From NCBI GenBank assembly GCA_021462845.1, contig JAJTXU010000026.1:1-32690 (forward strand): DNA of 32,690 nt, in the 5' to 3' direction. Shown here piece after piece: positions 7,295 to 15,187 of the stretch (positions are counted from its first letter, which is position 1; each line of letters begins with the position of its first letter). The translations under genes and the position numbers were made by a program. The DNA is from Anaerolineales bacterium. Lineage in GTDB: Bacteria; Chloroflexota; Anaerolineae; Anaerolineales; Villigracilaceae. Below the pieces are notes generated by a model, which saw only the letters and a list, made by a program, of their open reading frames with translations, had not been told where the DNA came from and did no database searches.

Positions 7295-8538
7295 AACATG
7301 ATACAGCCTGGAGTCTGACATTCCGCTACACAGCGGGGATCATTTCTTTTCTCGCCTTCGTTGTTTTTCTTTTCTATGCGCGTGATGTGGCGCGAAACCT
7401 TGTGGTTGCCGCATTCATCGCGTATTTGATCAACCCGGCGGTCGTATATCTTGTCAATAACACCAGAATATCTCGCAATGCGGCGGTGAACATTGTTTAT
7501 TTCACATCGCTAATCCTTCTCGTAGGCGTGCCTGCCACACTCGCGCCGATCTTCTATGATGAAGCGCAGGTGGTTTTCAAAGACCTGCTCAACCTTTCAA
7601 GTCAATTAAGCGCGGTGTTGATGCAACCCGTTCAAGTGGGCAACCTGGTCTTCCACCTCGAGGAATGGGGGCAGAGCCTGGCGCAACTACAGGGCGTGAT
7701 CACCACGCCATTGCCCAAAGATGCGTTGCACCTGCTCGAAACAACCTCTGTGGGCGTGCTATGGTTCCTCGTCATCCTCGTGGCGGTCTATCTGTTCTTA
7801 TCCGAATGGACAGGCTTGCGCGAAACCATGTTCGACTTCGCCCTCCCAGCGTACCGCGATGAACTCAGGGAGTTATATCGCCGCATCCGGCGCATTTGGA
7901 TGGCATATCTGCGCGGGCAGATCGTGTTGATGGTCATCGTCGGCGTAGTGTTCACCGTAACCTGGCTCATACTCGGTATCCCCGGCGCGCTGGCGCTGGG
8001 CTTGATCGCCGGCTTATTCACGCTCGTGCCAGATGTGGGCCCGTTCCTCGCCGCCGTGATCGCGGCAAGCGTTGCCCTGCTCGAAGGTTCGACATGGATC
8101 GACCTTCCAAACTTCTGGGTTGCGGTAATCCTCGTGGCTGTCTTTTTCGCTTTGATGACCGTGAAAAATCTTTTCCTGCGCCCGCTCATCATGGGACGCA
8201 GTGTGCATATGCACGAGGGTCTTGTGTTCATCGCCATCATCGCCGCCACCGTGCTCGAGGGCATTCTCGGCGCATTGCTTGTGGTACCGGTGCTGGCATC
8301 GGTCATCATCATTGCAGGATATCTCCAACGCAGGATTTTAGGCTTATCTCCCTTCGAAGACGACGGCAACACACAATTTGTAGCGCCGCCCGAAAAAGTG
8401 AACCCGCCCCGGCGCGGCTCGCGGAAATTTAAACTACTGGATCAAGCCCGCGCCTCGCGCGACCATTCGTTTGGCTCGTCCACCTCAACCACCTCCACGC
8501 GTGGGAAAAAAAACAACCGAAAGAAAACATATCCATGA
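7291..8538 (+). CDS. AI-2E family (UPF0118) membrane permease
   Basis: 415 aa polytopic membrane protein. Hydrophobic helices are visible near residues 12-28, 36-54, 66-88, 152-170, 210-235, 238-262, 268-290 and 306-345, with the typical hydrophilic block between the third and fourth. The conserved late region ([16 protein letters not shown], then [24 protein letters not shown]) is diagnostic for the family. Members export autoinducer-2 or act as Na+/H+ antiporters; the substrate here is unknown. The last 60 or so residues form a basic, Ser/Thr-rich cytoplasmic tail. Both ends overlap neighbours by 4 bp (ATGA), so it is translationally coupled to thrC and the glycosyltransferase. Confidence 0.88.
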   Translation: MKHDTAWSLTFRYTAGIISFLAFVVFLFYARDVARNLVVAAFIAYLINPAVVYLVNNTRISRNAAVNIVYFTSLILLVGVPATLAPIFYDEAQVVFKDLLNLSSQLSAVLMQPVQVGNLVFHLEEWGQSLAQLQGVITTPLPKDALHLLETTSVGVLWFLVILVAVYLFLSEWTGLRETMFDFALPAYRDELRELYRRIRRIWMAYLRGQIVLMVIVGVVFTVTWLILGIPGALALGLIAGLFTLVPDVGPFLAAVIAASVALLEGSTWIDLPNFWVAVILVAVFFALMTVKNLFLRPLIMGRSVHMHEGLVFIAIIAATVLEGILGALLVVPVLASVIIIAGYLQRRILGLSPFEDDGNTQFVAPPEKVNPPRRGSRKFKLLDQARASRDHSFGSSTSTTSTRGKKNNRKKTYP

Positions 8539-9467
8539 AAATTATCTTTTCGATCATCGCACCCATCTTCAATGAAAAAGAAAATCTGCCCGAACTGTAC
8601 CGCCGCGTGAAAGAGGTGATGGAGCAAACGCGCGAGTCGTGGGAGTTGATCCTTGTAGACGACGGCTCGTCGGATGAATCGAGCGACATGATCCGCGCGC
8701 TGGCAAAAAAAGATCAGCGTGTGCGCCCGGTCATCTTTGCCCGCAACTTCGGTCATCAAGTGGCGGTGACCGCGGGACTCGATTATTCGCGCGGTGACGC
8801 GGTCGTGATCATTGACGCGGACTTGCAAGACCCGCCCGAATTGATTCTCGACATGGCGAAGAAATGGCGGGAGGGGTACGAGGTGGTCTTTGCGGTGCGC
8901 GCCGAACGCGAGGGCGAATCGTGGTTCAAGTTGTGGACCGCTTCGCTGTTCTATCGCCTGATCTATCGCATCACCGATGTGAAAATTCCGCTCGACACGG
9001 GCGACTTCCGCTTGATGGATCGCAAAGTGGTGAACGTGATGAACCAGATGCGCGAGCGGCATCGCTTCTTGCGCGGCATGAGCGCGTGGGTCGGATTCAA
9101 ACAGATCGGCGTGGAATATAAACGCGCCGCGCGCACGGCGGGCGAGACGAAATATCCGTTCCGTAAAATGCTCCGCCTCGCCATCAACGCGGTGACAAGC
9201 TTTTCGTATTTTCCTTTGCAAGTGGCGACGGTCTTCGGTTTCTTCTCAGCGGGGATTGCCATCCTTGCTATGCCGGTCGTCATTTATCTTCGCGCAAGTG
9301 GATCGCAAGCATTTTTTGGGCAAGCGTCTACCTTGCTCGCTGTGTTGTTTCTCGGCGGCGTGCAGTTGATCTCGCTCGGAATCCTCGGCGAATATATCGG
9401 GCGGTTGTACGATGAAGCAAAAGGAAGACCGCTGTACATTGTAAGAGAAGCGCCCGAAGACAAATAA
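8535..9467 (+). CDS. Family 2 glycosyltransferase of the polyprenyl-phosphate sugar transferase type (GtrB/DPM1-like)
   Basis: 310 aa. The N-terminal GT-A domain has [24 protein letters not shown] (nucleotide-binding Asp pair) and [10 protein letters not shown] (metal-binding DxD). Two C-terminal transmembrane helices (about 226-254 and 262-290) and the ending [19 protein letters not shown] are diagnostic of the GtrB/ArnC/DPM1 group. That group moves a sugar from a nucleotide donor to undecaprenyl phosphate at the inner membrane face. The start overlaps the upstream stop by 4 bp. The sugar cannot be predicted; a role in cell-surface glycan or protein glycosylation is likely. Confidence 0.9.
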   Translation: MKIIFSIIAPIFNEKENLPELYRRVKEVMEQTRESWELILVDDGSSDESSDMIRALAKKDQRVRPVIFARNFGHQVAVTAGLDYSRGDAVVIIDADLQDPPELILDMAKKWREGYEVVFAVRAEREGESWFKLWTASLFYRLIYRITDVKIPLDTGDFRLMDRKVVNVMNQMRERHRFLRGMSAWVGFKQIGVEYKRAARTAGETKYPFRKMLRLAINAVTSFSYFPLQVATVFGFFSAGIAILAMPVVIYLRASGSQAFFGQASTLLAVLFLGGVQLISLGILGEYIGRLYDEAKGRPLYIVREAPEDK

Positions 9468-9525
9468 ACGCAATACGTAGTACGGAGTATTCACTGTACT
9501 GCGTATTGCGTACTGCGTAACTGCA
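9468..9525. repeat. Heptad-period degenerate tandem array H1
   Basis: A run of 7-nt units of changing sequence (for example actgcgt, attgcgt, actgcgt) with one slip of 2 nt at 9489-9497. It begins directly after the TAA of the glycosyltransferase and ends 4 nt before the ATG of the MATE gene, so it fills the whole intergenic gap. Confidence 0.75.
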
Positions 9526-9529
9526 ACCC

Positions 9530-10891
9530 ATGAATTTTCTCAAAGATAAAGAATTTTTACGCGCCGCGCTGGCTCTGGCTGTGCCGATCGCTTTTCAACA
9601 GTTGATCACCGCCGGGCTCAACATGATTGACGTGTTGATGGTGGGTCAGTTGGGAGAAACGGCTGTCGCCGCGCTGGGGTTGGCGAACCAGATCTTCTTT
9701 CTGCTCGTCTTGTTCGTTTTTGGCGTGACGAGCGGTATGTCCATTTTCACCGCGCAGTTTTGGGGAAAAGGCGACACGGAGAGTATCCGCAAAGTGTTGG
9801 GGATTTGTCTCGTCGTCGCGGTTTCGGTTGCGGTGATATTCTCTCTGGCGGCGGTATTCATCCCTGCAACATTGATGTCGGTTTACACCAAAGATGCCGA
9901 GGTTATTAAACTCGGCAGTGACTACCTCCGCATTGTGGGGTTGAGTTACGTGTTGATGGCAATCGCATTCTCGTATATTTCGATCCTGCGGAGCATCACG
10001 CAAGTGGCATTGACCGTCGTCGTGTCTGTGGTGGCGTTGGGGTTAAAAACCATCATCGGATACACATTGATCTTCGGACATTTTGGTTTGCCCGCCCTGG
10101 GCGTGCGCGGCGCGGCAATCGGCACAGCCACAGGCTGGGCGTTCGAATGCGTGCTGTTGCTGATCCTTGTGTATGCTCGAAAAACCCCGCTCGCCGCCAA
10201 CCCGCTGAACTTCTTTCACTTCAACCGTTCTTTTCTATTCAACGTATTGCGCACGTCCATGCCTGCCGCTCTAAATGAAGTCATCTGGTCGTTCGGCATC
10301 ACCCTCTACAACGCAGTCTACGCGCGCATCGGCACTGATGCCATTGCCGCGATCAACATCAACGCCACGATCGAAGAGCTCATGTTTGTCTTATTCATCG
10401 GCTTGGGCAACGCCTGCGCGGTAATGGTCGGCAACAAGATCGGTGAGAAAGAAAAAGAGACCGCCTTCGAATACAGCCGCCGATTTACCATCATGGCTGT
10501 GGCGTTGGCGCTGATGGGCAGTGTGATCGTGTTCCTCTCGCGCGGATTTATCGCAAGTTTATATCAGGTCTCCGATTCAGCCATATTCGATTTGAAGAAC
10601 ATCATGCTGGTCTATTCGCTCTCCGCGTGGCTGCGCGTGTACAACTTCATGCTATTCATTGGCGCGTTGCGGGCGGGCGGCGACACGCGCTTCGCCATGT
10701 TCACCGAATTATTTTCGATCTGGCTCATCGGCGTGCCTGCCGCGCTCATCGGCGGATTTGTTTTGCATCTCCCCGTTTATTACGTGTACGCGCTGGTGTT
10801 GATCGAAGAGGTCGTCAAAGCGATCGTCATCACCTGGCGGTATCTCTCGCGCAAGTGGATTCACGACCTCGTCAACGCCACTGCGGACTGA
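9530..10891 (+). CDS. MATE family multidrug/toxin exporter
   Basis: 453 aa with about twelve hydrophobic helices in two pseudo-symmetrical halves, the normal MATE size. Typical motifs: ALAVPIAFQQLITAGLNMIDVLMVGQLGE at the start of the N half, and in the C half SMPAALNEVIWSFGITLYNAVYARIG. MATE pumps export cationic drugs or metabolites using H+ or Na+ gradients. No Shine-Dalgarno sequence precedes the ATG; instead the heptad array H1 ends 4 nt upstream, so translation may depend on read-through coupling from the preceding gene. The substrate is unknown. Confidence 0.9.
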   Translation: MNFLKDKEFLRAALALAVPIAFQQLITAGLNMIDVLMVGQLGETAVAALGLANQIFFLLVLFVFGVTSGMSIFTAQFWGKGDTESIRKVLGICLVVAVSVAVIFSLAAVFIPATLMSVYTKDAEVIKLGSDYLRIVGLSYVLMAIAFSYISILRSITQVALTVVVSVVALGLKTIIGYTLIFGHFGLPALGVRGAAIGTATGWAFECVLLLILVYARKTPLAANPLNFFHFNRSFLFNVLRTSMPAALNEVIWSFGITLYNAVYARIGTDAIAAININATIEELMFVLFIGLGNACAVMVGNKIGEKEKETAFEYSRRFTIMAVALALMGSVIVFLSRGFIASLYQVSDSAIFDLKNIMLVYSLSAWLRVYNFMLFIGALRAGGDTRFAMFTELFSIWLIGVPAALIGGFVLHLPVYYVYALVLIEEVVKAIVITWRYLSRKWIHDLVNATAD

Positions 10892-10995
10892 CATCCGCTT
10901 CTTTCCACGCCCGAACCTGTTCCCTGATACCCCGCCAGCCCGCCCCCGCTGACGTTTGCCAGCAGCGGCAATTTTCGCCACTACGCTGGTGCCGA

Positions 10996-11511
10996 TCATT
11001 TCAAAACTTTGGTGAAATACAAAGCCATATTGTCACCCACGATCACTTGTTCTCCGTAAACTAGAAAATGATCCTTGTAATGCAGTCCGCGCCCATCGGG
11101 GATATAGCCTCTTAACACATACATTCTTTGCGCCGCGCCATAATCGGGAGTCATGCCCACGCCGATGCCAGCCATGTCGCTGACTTTTGCAATTTCACAT
11201 TCGGCTTTCTCCATAAGCGCCGTGCCAATGCCCTGGCGGCGAAATTCTGGCAATACATTGAAATCGGTAATCTCAGGAATGTTCGCCTCTCGAAAAGGCG
11301 GATACGGCGAACTCCATTGTATCGTCAGATACCCTGCGAATTCACCCTCCACAAACGCGACATGGACATTTCGCATCCCCGATGCTTGCTCCTTGAGGTA
11401 ACGTTCATATTGGCTTGCAGGTTTATTCCAACCCAGTTTTTGGAAGGCTTCGGCAATCGTTGAAATATCCCTTTGTTCGAGAAAACGGATGAGTGGTTCA
11501 ACCTTTGGCAT
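10996..11511 (-). CDS. GNAT family N-acetyltransferase
   Basis: 171 aa. The acetyl-CoA-binding motif A is clear: DFNVLPEFRRQGIGTALMEKAE (R/Q-x-x-G-x-G/A). A later GMTPDYGAAQRMYVLRGYIPDG matches motif B with the usual Tyr. The substrate is unknown. The ORF track extends 48 codons further upstream, but ATG 11511 has GGAGG about 5 nt before it and gives the natural start. It is divergent from the SGNH lipoprotein gene, only 49 bp away, and convergent with the MATE gene. Confidence 0.87.
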   Translation of the reverse strand: MPKVEPLIRFLEQRDISTIAEAFQKLGWNKPASQYERYLKEQASGMRNVHVAFVEGEFAGYLTIQWSSPYPPFREANIPEITDFNVLPEFRRQGIGTALMEKAECEIAKVSDMAGIGVGMTPDYGAAQRMYVLRGYIPDGRGLHYKDHFLVYGEQVIVGDNMALYFTKVLK

Positions 11512-11560
11512 GGCGCCTCCATTTCTGTGTGATTGCATTATAAATTGCGAATATAATCCC

Positions 11561-12289
11561 ATGATAGCCCGCCTCACTTTTCTCCTCCTTCTGTGTTTAA
11601 CTGCTTGCGCCGCTCCTGTACCAACCCTCGAAGAGACGACCTCCATGCCAACCATCCGTTACCTCGCGCTAGGCGACTCCTATACCATCGGCGAAAGTGT
11701 GGACGAGCCCGAACGCTGGTCCATGCAACTCGCATCCCTTATGGAATCCTCCCCCCAAATTGCGAAGCGATTTGGGGGGACTGAGGGGGGTCGGGTAGAG
11801 GTCACCATCATCGCCCGTACCGGCTGGACCGTGGACGAACTCTGGGATGGAATCCAAGCGCAGAAGATCAATCCGCCGTACGATTTGGTCTCGCTTCTGA
11901 TCGGCGTCAACAACCAATATCGCGGGCGCGACCTCGAAGAATATCGCGAGCAATTCATTTTCCTGTTGAACAAATCCATCGAGTACGCAGGCGGCGACGC
12001 GAACCGCGTCATCGTCCTATCCATCCCCGATTGGGGCGTGACTCCATTCGCAAGCGACCGCGACAGTAAGAAAATAGCGGACGAAATCAACCAATACAAT
12101 GCAGTCAACCGCGCAGAGACCGAAAAAGCAGGCGCGCATTACATTGACATCACGCCCATCTCACGCGAAGCCGTGAACGATCCGTCATTGATCGCTGGCG
12201 ATGGTCTGCACCCCTCTGGCAAAATGTACGCCGAATGGGCGAAACTTGCCCTGCCTGTTGCCTTGAAAATCCTCACCGCTGAACCCTGA
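11561..12289 (+). CDS. SGNH/GDSL hydrolase lipoprotein
   Basis: 242 aa. The N-terminus is a lipoprotein signal (LLLLCLTACA, lipobox Cys at residue 16), so it should be anchored outside the cytoplasmic membrane. SGNH blocks are visible: LALGDSYTIG (Ser nucleophile), a Gly in the second block, GVNNQYRG (Asn) and GDGLHPSGKMYAEW (Asp-His pair). Members are esterases or lipases acting on acylated glycans or lipids. Around residues 63-77 an insertion (SSPQIAKRFGG...) is coded by a perfect 11-bp inverted repeat and is absent from what I know of the family. The ORF track start is 24 codons earlier; ATG 11561 gives the signal peptide. TATAAT lies 3 nt upstream. No Shine-Dalgarno sequence is seen. Confidence 0.87.
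   Translation: MIARLTFLLLLCLTACAAPVPTLEETTSMPTIRYLALGDSYTIGESVDEPERWSMQLASLMESSPQIAKRFGGTEGGRVEVTIIARTGWTVDELWDGIQAQKINPPYDLVSLLIGVNNQYRGRDLEEYREQFIFLLNKSIEYAGGDANRVIVLSIPDWGVTPFASDRDSKKIADEINQYNAVNRAETEKAGAHYIDITPISREAVNDPSLIAGDGLHPSGKMYAEWAKLALPVALKILTAEP
11750..11790. repeat. Inverted repeat inside the SGNH hydrolase gene
   Basis: TCCCCCCAAAT (11750-11760) and ATTTGGGGGGA (11770-11780) form perfect 11-bp arms around a 9-nt loop (tgcgaagcg), followed by ctgagggggg. It is in frame and reads SPQIAKRFGG. Confidence 0.85.
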
Positions 12290-12360
12290 TCACTGCTCAC
12301 TGATCACTGATCACTCGTAACTCGTAACATGTAACTTGCACCCTGCCCACTTTCCACTTT
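12284..12360. repeat. Heptad-period degenerate tandem array H2 (11 units)
   Basis: Eleven consecutive 7-nt units without any phase slip, changing stepwise from cactgat-type through aactcgt-type to ccacttt-type. It includes the TGA of the SGNH gene in its first unit and ends 4 nt before the AAGGAG RBS of the O-methyltransferase, so the whole gap is array. Confidence 0.8.
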
Positions 12361-12376
12361 CCCCAAGGAGCCCCTC

Positions 12377-13015
12377 ATGCCAAAAATCAACTACGACAAA
12401 CTGCAAGACTACCTCGCCTCCCTCGTGCCGCCGCGCAACGCGGAAATGCAAAAGATGGAAGAATATGCCGCAAAAAATAAATTCCCCGCCCTCGGCGCGG
12501 CGTGCGGATATTATTGCTATCAACTCGCGCGCATGATTGGCGCGAAATCTGTGTTCGAACTTGGCTCAGGCTATGGATATTCCACCGCGTGGTTTGCGAA
12601 AGCCGTCCGTGAAAATGGAGGCGGCGTAGTGCATCACACCGTTTGGGACGACAAACTCTCCGCGATGGCGAAGGAGCATCTCACGAATCTCGGCTACTCT
12701 GACATGGTCACATTTCACAATGCCGAAGCGGTCGAGTCGTTGCGAAAAACATCGGGTCCCTTCGACATCATCTTCAACGATATTGACAAAGAGGGCTATC
12801 CCGATTCGCTTCCCGTCATCAAAGAAAAACTTCGCTCAGGCGGACTGCTTATCATTGACAACATGATCTGGCACGGGCAGATCCTCGACTCGAACGACCA
12901 CGAGGAAACCACCGAAGCCATCCGCCGCTTCACCCGCGACGTGACGACTGACTCGGACTGGATAGTTTCTCTCGCCCCCATCCGCGACGGGATGATCGTG
13001 GCGTATAAGAAATAA
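12377..13015 (+). CDS. Class I SAM-dependent O-methyltransferase (caffeoyl-CoA OMT-like)
   Basis: 212 aa. SAM-binding motif I is VFELGSGYGYSTAWFAKAV (residues about 57-75). The metal/catalytic region FDIIFNDIDKEGYPDSL and GGLLIIDNMIWHGQ fit the divalent-metal-dependent methyltransferase_3 family. It probably methylates a small catechol-like or other hydroxyl substrate in the cytoplasm; the true substrate is unknown. The start is well supported by AAGGAG 8 nt upstream. It shares orientation with the SGNH gene upstream and the aminotransferase downstream, from which it is separated by two REP-like hairpins. Confidence 0.87.
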   Translation: MPKINYDKLQDYLASLVPPRNAEMQKMEEYAAKNKFPALGAACGYYCYQLARMIGAKSVFELGSGYGYSTAWFAKAVRENGGGVVHHTVWDDKLSAMAKEHLTNLGYSDMVTFHNAEAVESLRKTSGPFDIIFNDIDKEGYPDSLPVIKEKLRSGGLLIIDNMIWHGQILDSNDHEETTEAIRRFTRDVTTDSDWIVSLAPIRDGMIVAYKK

Positions 13016-13016
13016 T

Positions 13017-13070
13017 CGGTGGTCGAGTAGTTCCGCGATGCTCGTCGCGGAACGTACCGAGACCACCAAG
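13017..13070. repeat. REP-like hairpin, copy 1 of an inverted pair
   Basis: Outer ggtggtc / gaccacc arms enclose the perfect stem GTTCCGCGA / TCGCGGAAC. The outer words (tcggtggtcgagtag and gagaccacca) match the reverse complement of the element at 13098-13141. Confidence 0.8.
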
Positions 13071-13097
13071 TTTCAAGAAATATTACTTTTGCATGTG

Positions 13098-13141
13098 GCT
13101 GGTGGTTTCGATACGCGCCTTTGGCGCTACTCAACCACCGA
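13098..13141. repeat. REP-like hairpin, copy 2 of an inverted pair
   Basis: GGTGGTT...AACCACC outer arms enclose GCGCC ttt GGCGC. It is a variant of the 13017-13070 element in opposite orientation, so the two face each other like a BIME. The ORF track's early start of the next gene (13093) lies inside this repeat. Confidence 0.8.
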
Positions 13142-13152
13142 CAAAGGAACCT

Positions 13153-14313
13153 ATGCCCTTCAACTTCGATATCGTCCCTGACCGTCGCAAACCAATCATT
13201 AGAGGCAAGTGGACTTCCTACCCTAAAGACGTGCTTCCCATGTGGGTAGCAGACGCGGATTTTCGCGTCGCGCCGCAGATCCAACAAGCCCTTCAAGAGC
13301 AAGTGATTCACGGCGTCCTTGGATATGAAGAACCATCGAAGGCGTTTTATACGATTGTTGTCAAACGCTTGAAGAAATTGTATGACTGGAATGTTGATCC
13401 CGATTGGCACGTTTACACTGCGGGCGTTAATAACGGATATAACATTGCCGCCCGAATTTTGTGCTCGAAAGAAAAAGGATATTTGATCCAGACTCCCGTC
13501 TACAACGAGTTTCTTGACACGGAAAAGAAGACGAGCGGAAAGCAGTATGTGGCTCCATTGGCGAAAAAAGTTGAAGGAAACCGAATCAAATATGAGGTTG
13601 ATTTTGACGCGTTTGAGAGGGGAGTCAAAAAATCGGGCATGTTCTTGCTGTGTCATCCGCATAACCCCGTTGGGAAGATTTATTCGCGCGCAGAATTGAA
13701 ACGCATGGCGGAGATTTGCATCGAGCATGACGTCGTCATGGTTTCGGATGAGATCCACAGTGAGTTGTTGTTGGGCGATGCGAAGTTTATGCCGCTGGCA
13801 AAAGTTTCGCGTGAAGTGGAGAAACACACGATCACGTTGATCTCGGCGTCGAAGGCTTTCAACGTGCCCGGGCTGGCGTGCGCGTTTGCGATCATCCCCG
13901 ATGAAGGATTGCGGAAAAAATTTCACACAGTGGCGAATGGAATGTCGTTTGAGGTGTCCACACCGGGACTCACTGCCGCGAGCGTGGCGTATGCGGGCAA
14001 AGCGGACGCGTGGTTGCGCGCGTTGCGCCGTTACCTCACAAGCAACCGCGATTTTGTTTTGAAATATGTTGAAAAGAATTTACCAGAGATTCGAATCACG
14101 AAACCAGATGCGACGTATTTGAGTTGGCTCGATTGTTCGGCGCTGAACCTCAAACCGTCTCCTTACGAGTTTTTCCTCAAGCAAGCAAATGTTGCCCTCA
14201 GTGATGGCGCGAAGTTTGGAAAAGGCAACGAGCAGTTTGTCCGTTTGAACTTCGGCACTTCGCGTAAGTTACTCAAACAAGGACTTGATCGGATGCGTAA
14301 AGCGTTGAAATAA
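13153..14313 (+). CDS. MalY/PatB-type PLP-dependent aminotransferase / cystathionine beta-lyase
   Basis: 386 aa fold-type-I PLP enzyme. Features: LPMWVADADFRVAPQIQQAL at the N-terminus as in PatB/MalY, CHPHNPVGK, VMVSDEIHSELLLG (PLP pyridine Asp) and SASKAFNVPGLACAF with the Schiff-base Lys. It ends with RLNFGTSRKLLKQGLDRM, carrying the carboxylate-binding Arg. PatB/MalY enzymes cleave C-S bonds of cystathionine and related amino acids or transaminate; which one occurs here cannot be told. The ORF track begins 20 codons earlier in a REP-like repeat; ATG 13153 is chosen because AAAGGA lies 4 nt upstream and the natural N-terminus follows. Confidence 0.9.
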   Translation: MPFNFDIVPDRRKPIIRGKWTSYPKDVLPMWVADADFRVAPQIQQALQEQVIHGVLGYEEPSKAFYTIVVKRLKKLYDWNVDPDWHVYTAGVNNGYNIAARILCSKEKGYLIQTPVYNEFLDTEKKTSGKQYVAPLAKKVEGNRIKYEVDFDAFERGVKKSGMFLLCHPHNPVGKIYSRAELKRMAEICIEHDVVMVSDEIHSELLLGDAKFMPLAKVSREVEKHTITLISASKAFNVPGLACAFAIIPDEGLRKKFHTVANGMSFEVSTPGLTAASVAYAGKADAWLRALRRYLTSNRDFVLKYVEKNLPEIRITKPDATYLSWLDCSALNLKPSPYEFFLKQANVALSDGAKFGKGNEQFVRLNFGTSRKLLKQGLDRMRKALK

Positions 14314-14400
14314 AAACCTAACTCGTCATTGCGAGCGTAGCGAAGCAATGACGGGGCGTTATTGGTAGGTCAGGCTTGTAGCCTGACGATTAAACAAAAG
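14314..14400. repeat. Two short hairpins downstream of the aminotransferase gene
   Basis: CGTCATTGC / GCAATGACG (14324-14353) is a perfect 9-bp stem around gagcgtagcgaa, a family also seen in longer form at 29861-29953. GGTCAGGCTTGTAGCCTGAC (14368-14387) is a second, smaller stem. They may serve as processing or termination signals but lack a T-run. Confidence 0.75.
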
Positions 14401-14600
14401 GACGGATGGGGAGCACCCATCCGTCAAAAATTCTAAAGTCCGGTAAGGAGTGGGGGAGTTGCCTCTTCTTTTTCGTTCGGAGAACGTTTGGAATAAAAGC
14501 CAAGGGCTTTCACCAAGTTAGGGCATCCCAGTCCTTCCTTCTATTGAGTTGTCAGGCGGGGTCTCTATGGCTACCTCCTTTCACTTGCACACATCATACA
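14396..14600 (-). ncRNA. Candidate structured small RNA ending in a terminator
   Basis: No protein is coded in this 300-bp gap on either strand. Read on the minus strand, it holds nested helices. Closing pairs are 14575-14580 with 14445-14450 (CTCCTT/AAGGAG) and 14569-14571 with 14461-14463. Inside are GGG/CCC at 14521-14529, TTGG/CCAA outside AAAGCC/GGCTTT at 14488-14516, and CGTTC/GAACG at 14474-14486. The 3' end is a terminator-like stem. The roughly 200-nt length and long-hairpin plan recall 6S-type RNAs, but I cannot match it to a known family. It could also be the 3' UTR of the upstream minus-strand gene. Confidence 0.3.
14401..14425 (-). terminator. Terminator-like hairpin for minus-strand transcription
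   Basis: GACGGATGGG and CCCATCCGTC form a perfect 10-bp stem with a 5-nt loop. On the minus strand it is followed by CTTTTGTTTAA. It would end transcription from the small membrane-protein gene or from the candidate RNA; AAAAA on the other side gives a U-run in front, not after, for the plus strand. Confidence 0.6.
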
Positions 14601-14700
14601 CCTCGTAAATTTGTTTTGCATTAAAAACAACCTACGCTTTCGTTAAAATTTGATTCTTGAAACAGATGTGCGTAATTAATTTCACTATCGCTCAGTTGAT

Positions 14701-15123
14701 TTATTTTTTCTTGATCTTGGCTAAAAACTTTGCGATTAATACACCGGCAGGCGCGGCGAGAACAAAAGCGAGAATACCCGCAAGTATCAAACCGATTCCA
14801 GCGATCGCGCCTGTCCATAGAAATCCATACACAACGCGATCCTCTTTTACCACATCGCCGTTTGAATCCACGCATTGCATCACATACGCGGTGCTGGGTT
14901 GTGAATTGCCGAACTCGTCAGTTGTAGTCGTTGCGTAGGTGCGAGATTGGGCTGACGTGCCTTCCGGGCAGATCAACGGCGCGACCGTCTGCATCGCAAA
15001 ATCCGTCACGGATGTGGCTCCGCCGATTATCATTGAAACAGGCAAGATGCACATAGAGATCGCTCCAAACGCAATCACCCAAACCAAACAACCCGAAAGC
15101 GCGCCCGCTGATGTTTGTTTCAT
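14701..15123 (-). CDS. Hypothetical two-TM membrane protein
   Basis: 140 aa, not recognised. Transmembrane segments are at about 9-36 (GCLVWVIAFGAISMCILPVSMIIGG) and about 104-132, with a roughly 65-residue loop between them. The loop contains two cysteines (LICPEG and VMQCVD) that could pair outside the cell, and the C-terminus is a short KIKKK cytoplasmic tail. The start is set by AAAGGAG about 8 nt before ATG 15123; the ORF track's longer start is inside the divergent promoter region. It is divergent from the fold-II PLP enzyme gene 64 bp away. Confidence 0.7.
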   Translation of the reverse strand: MKQTSAGALSGCLVWVIAFGAISMCILPVSMIIGGATSVTDFAMQTVAPLICPEGTSAQSRTYATTTTDEFGNSQPSTAYVMQCVDSNGDVVKEDRVVYGFLWTGAIAGIGLILAGILAFVLAAPAGVLIAKFLAKIKKK

Positions 15124-15146
15124 TTTGGTCTCCTTTACTCGGCGAG

Positions 15147-15180
15147 TATAATTCATTCAACAAACGAATTTTCTCAGGAG
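15147..15180 (+). promoter_or_regulatory. Divergent promoter region and RBS of the PLP enzyme gene
   Basis: TATAAT at 15147-15152 reads toward the PLP enzyme, and the overlapping AGTATA reads as TATACT toward the minus-strand gene. AGGAG at 15176-15180 is 7 nt before ATG 15188. No convincing -35 box is visible for either direction. Confidence 0.45.
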
Positions 15181-15187
15181 TGACTAA

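Noticed and set aside
10892-10995. Hairpin CCGCTG...CAGCGG between the convergent MATE and GNAT genes as a terminator.
   Set aside because: Only 6 bp of stem with a long loop and no T-run on either side; nothing else was seen in this 104-bp gap.
13093-13152. Upstream extension of the MalY/PatB ORF.
   Set aside because: It lies inside a REP-like hairpin and the ATG at 13153 has its own AAAGGA RBS.
14406-14624. 72-aa plus-strand ORF in the gene-free gap.
   Set aside because: It starts inside a terminator stem, has no RBS and no family; the structured-RNA explanation fits better.
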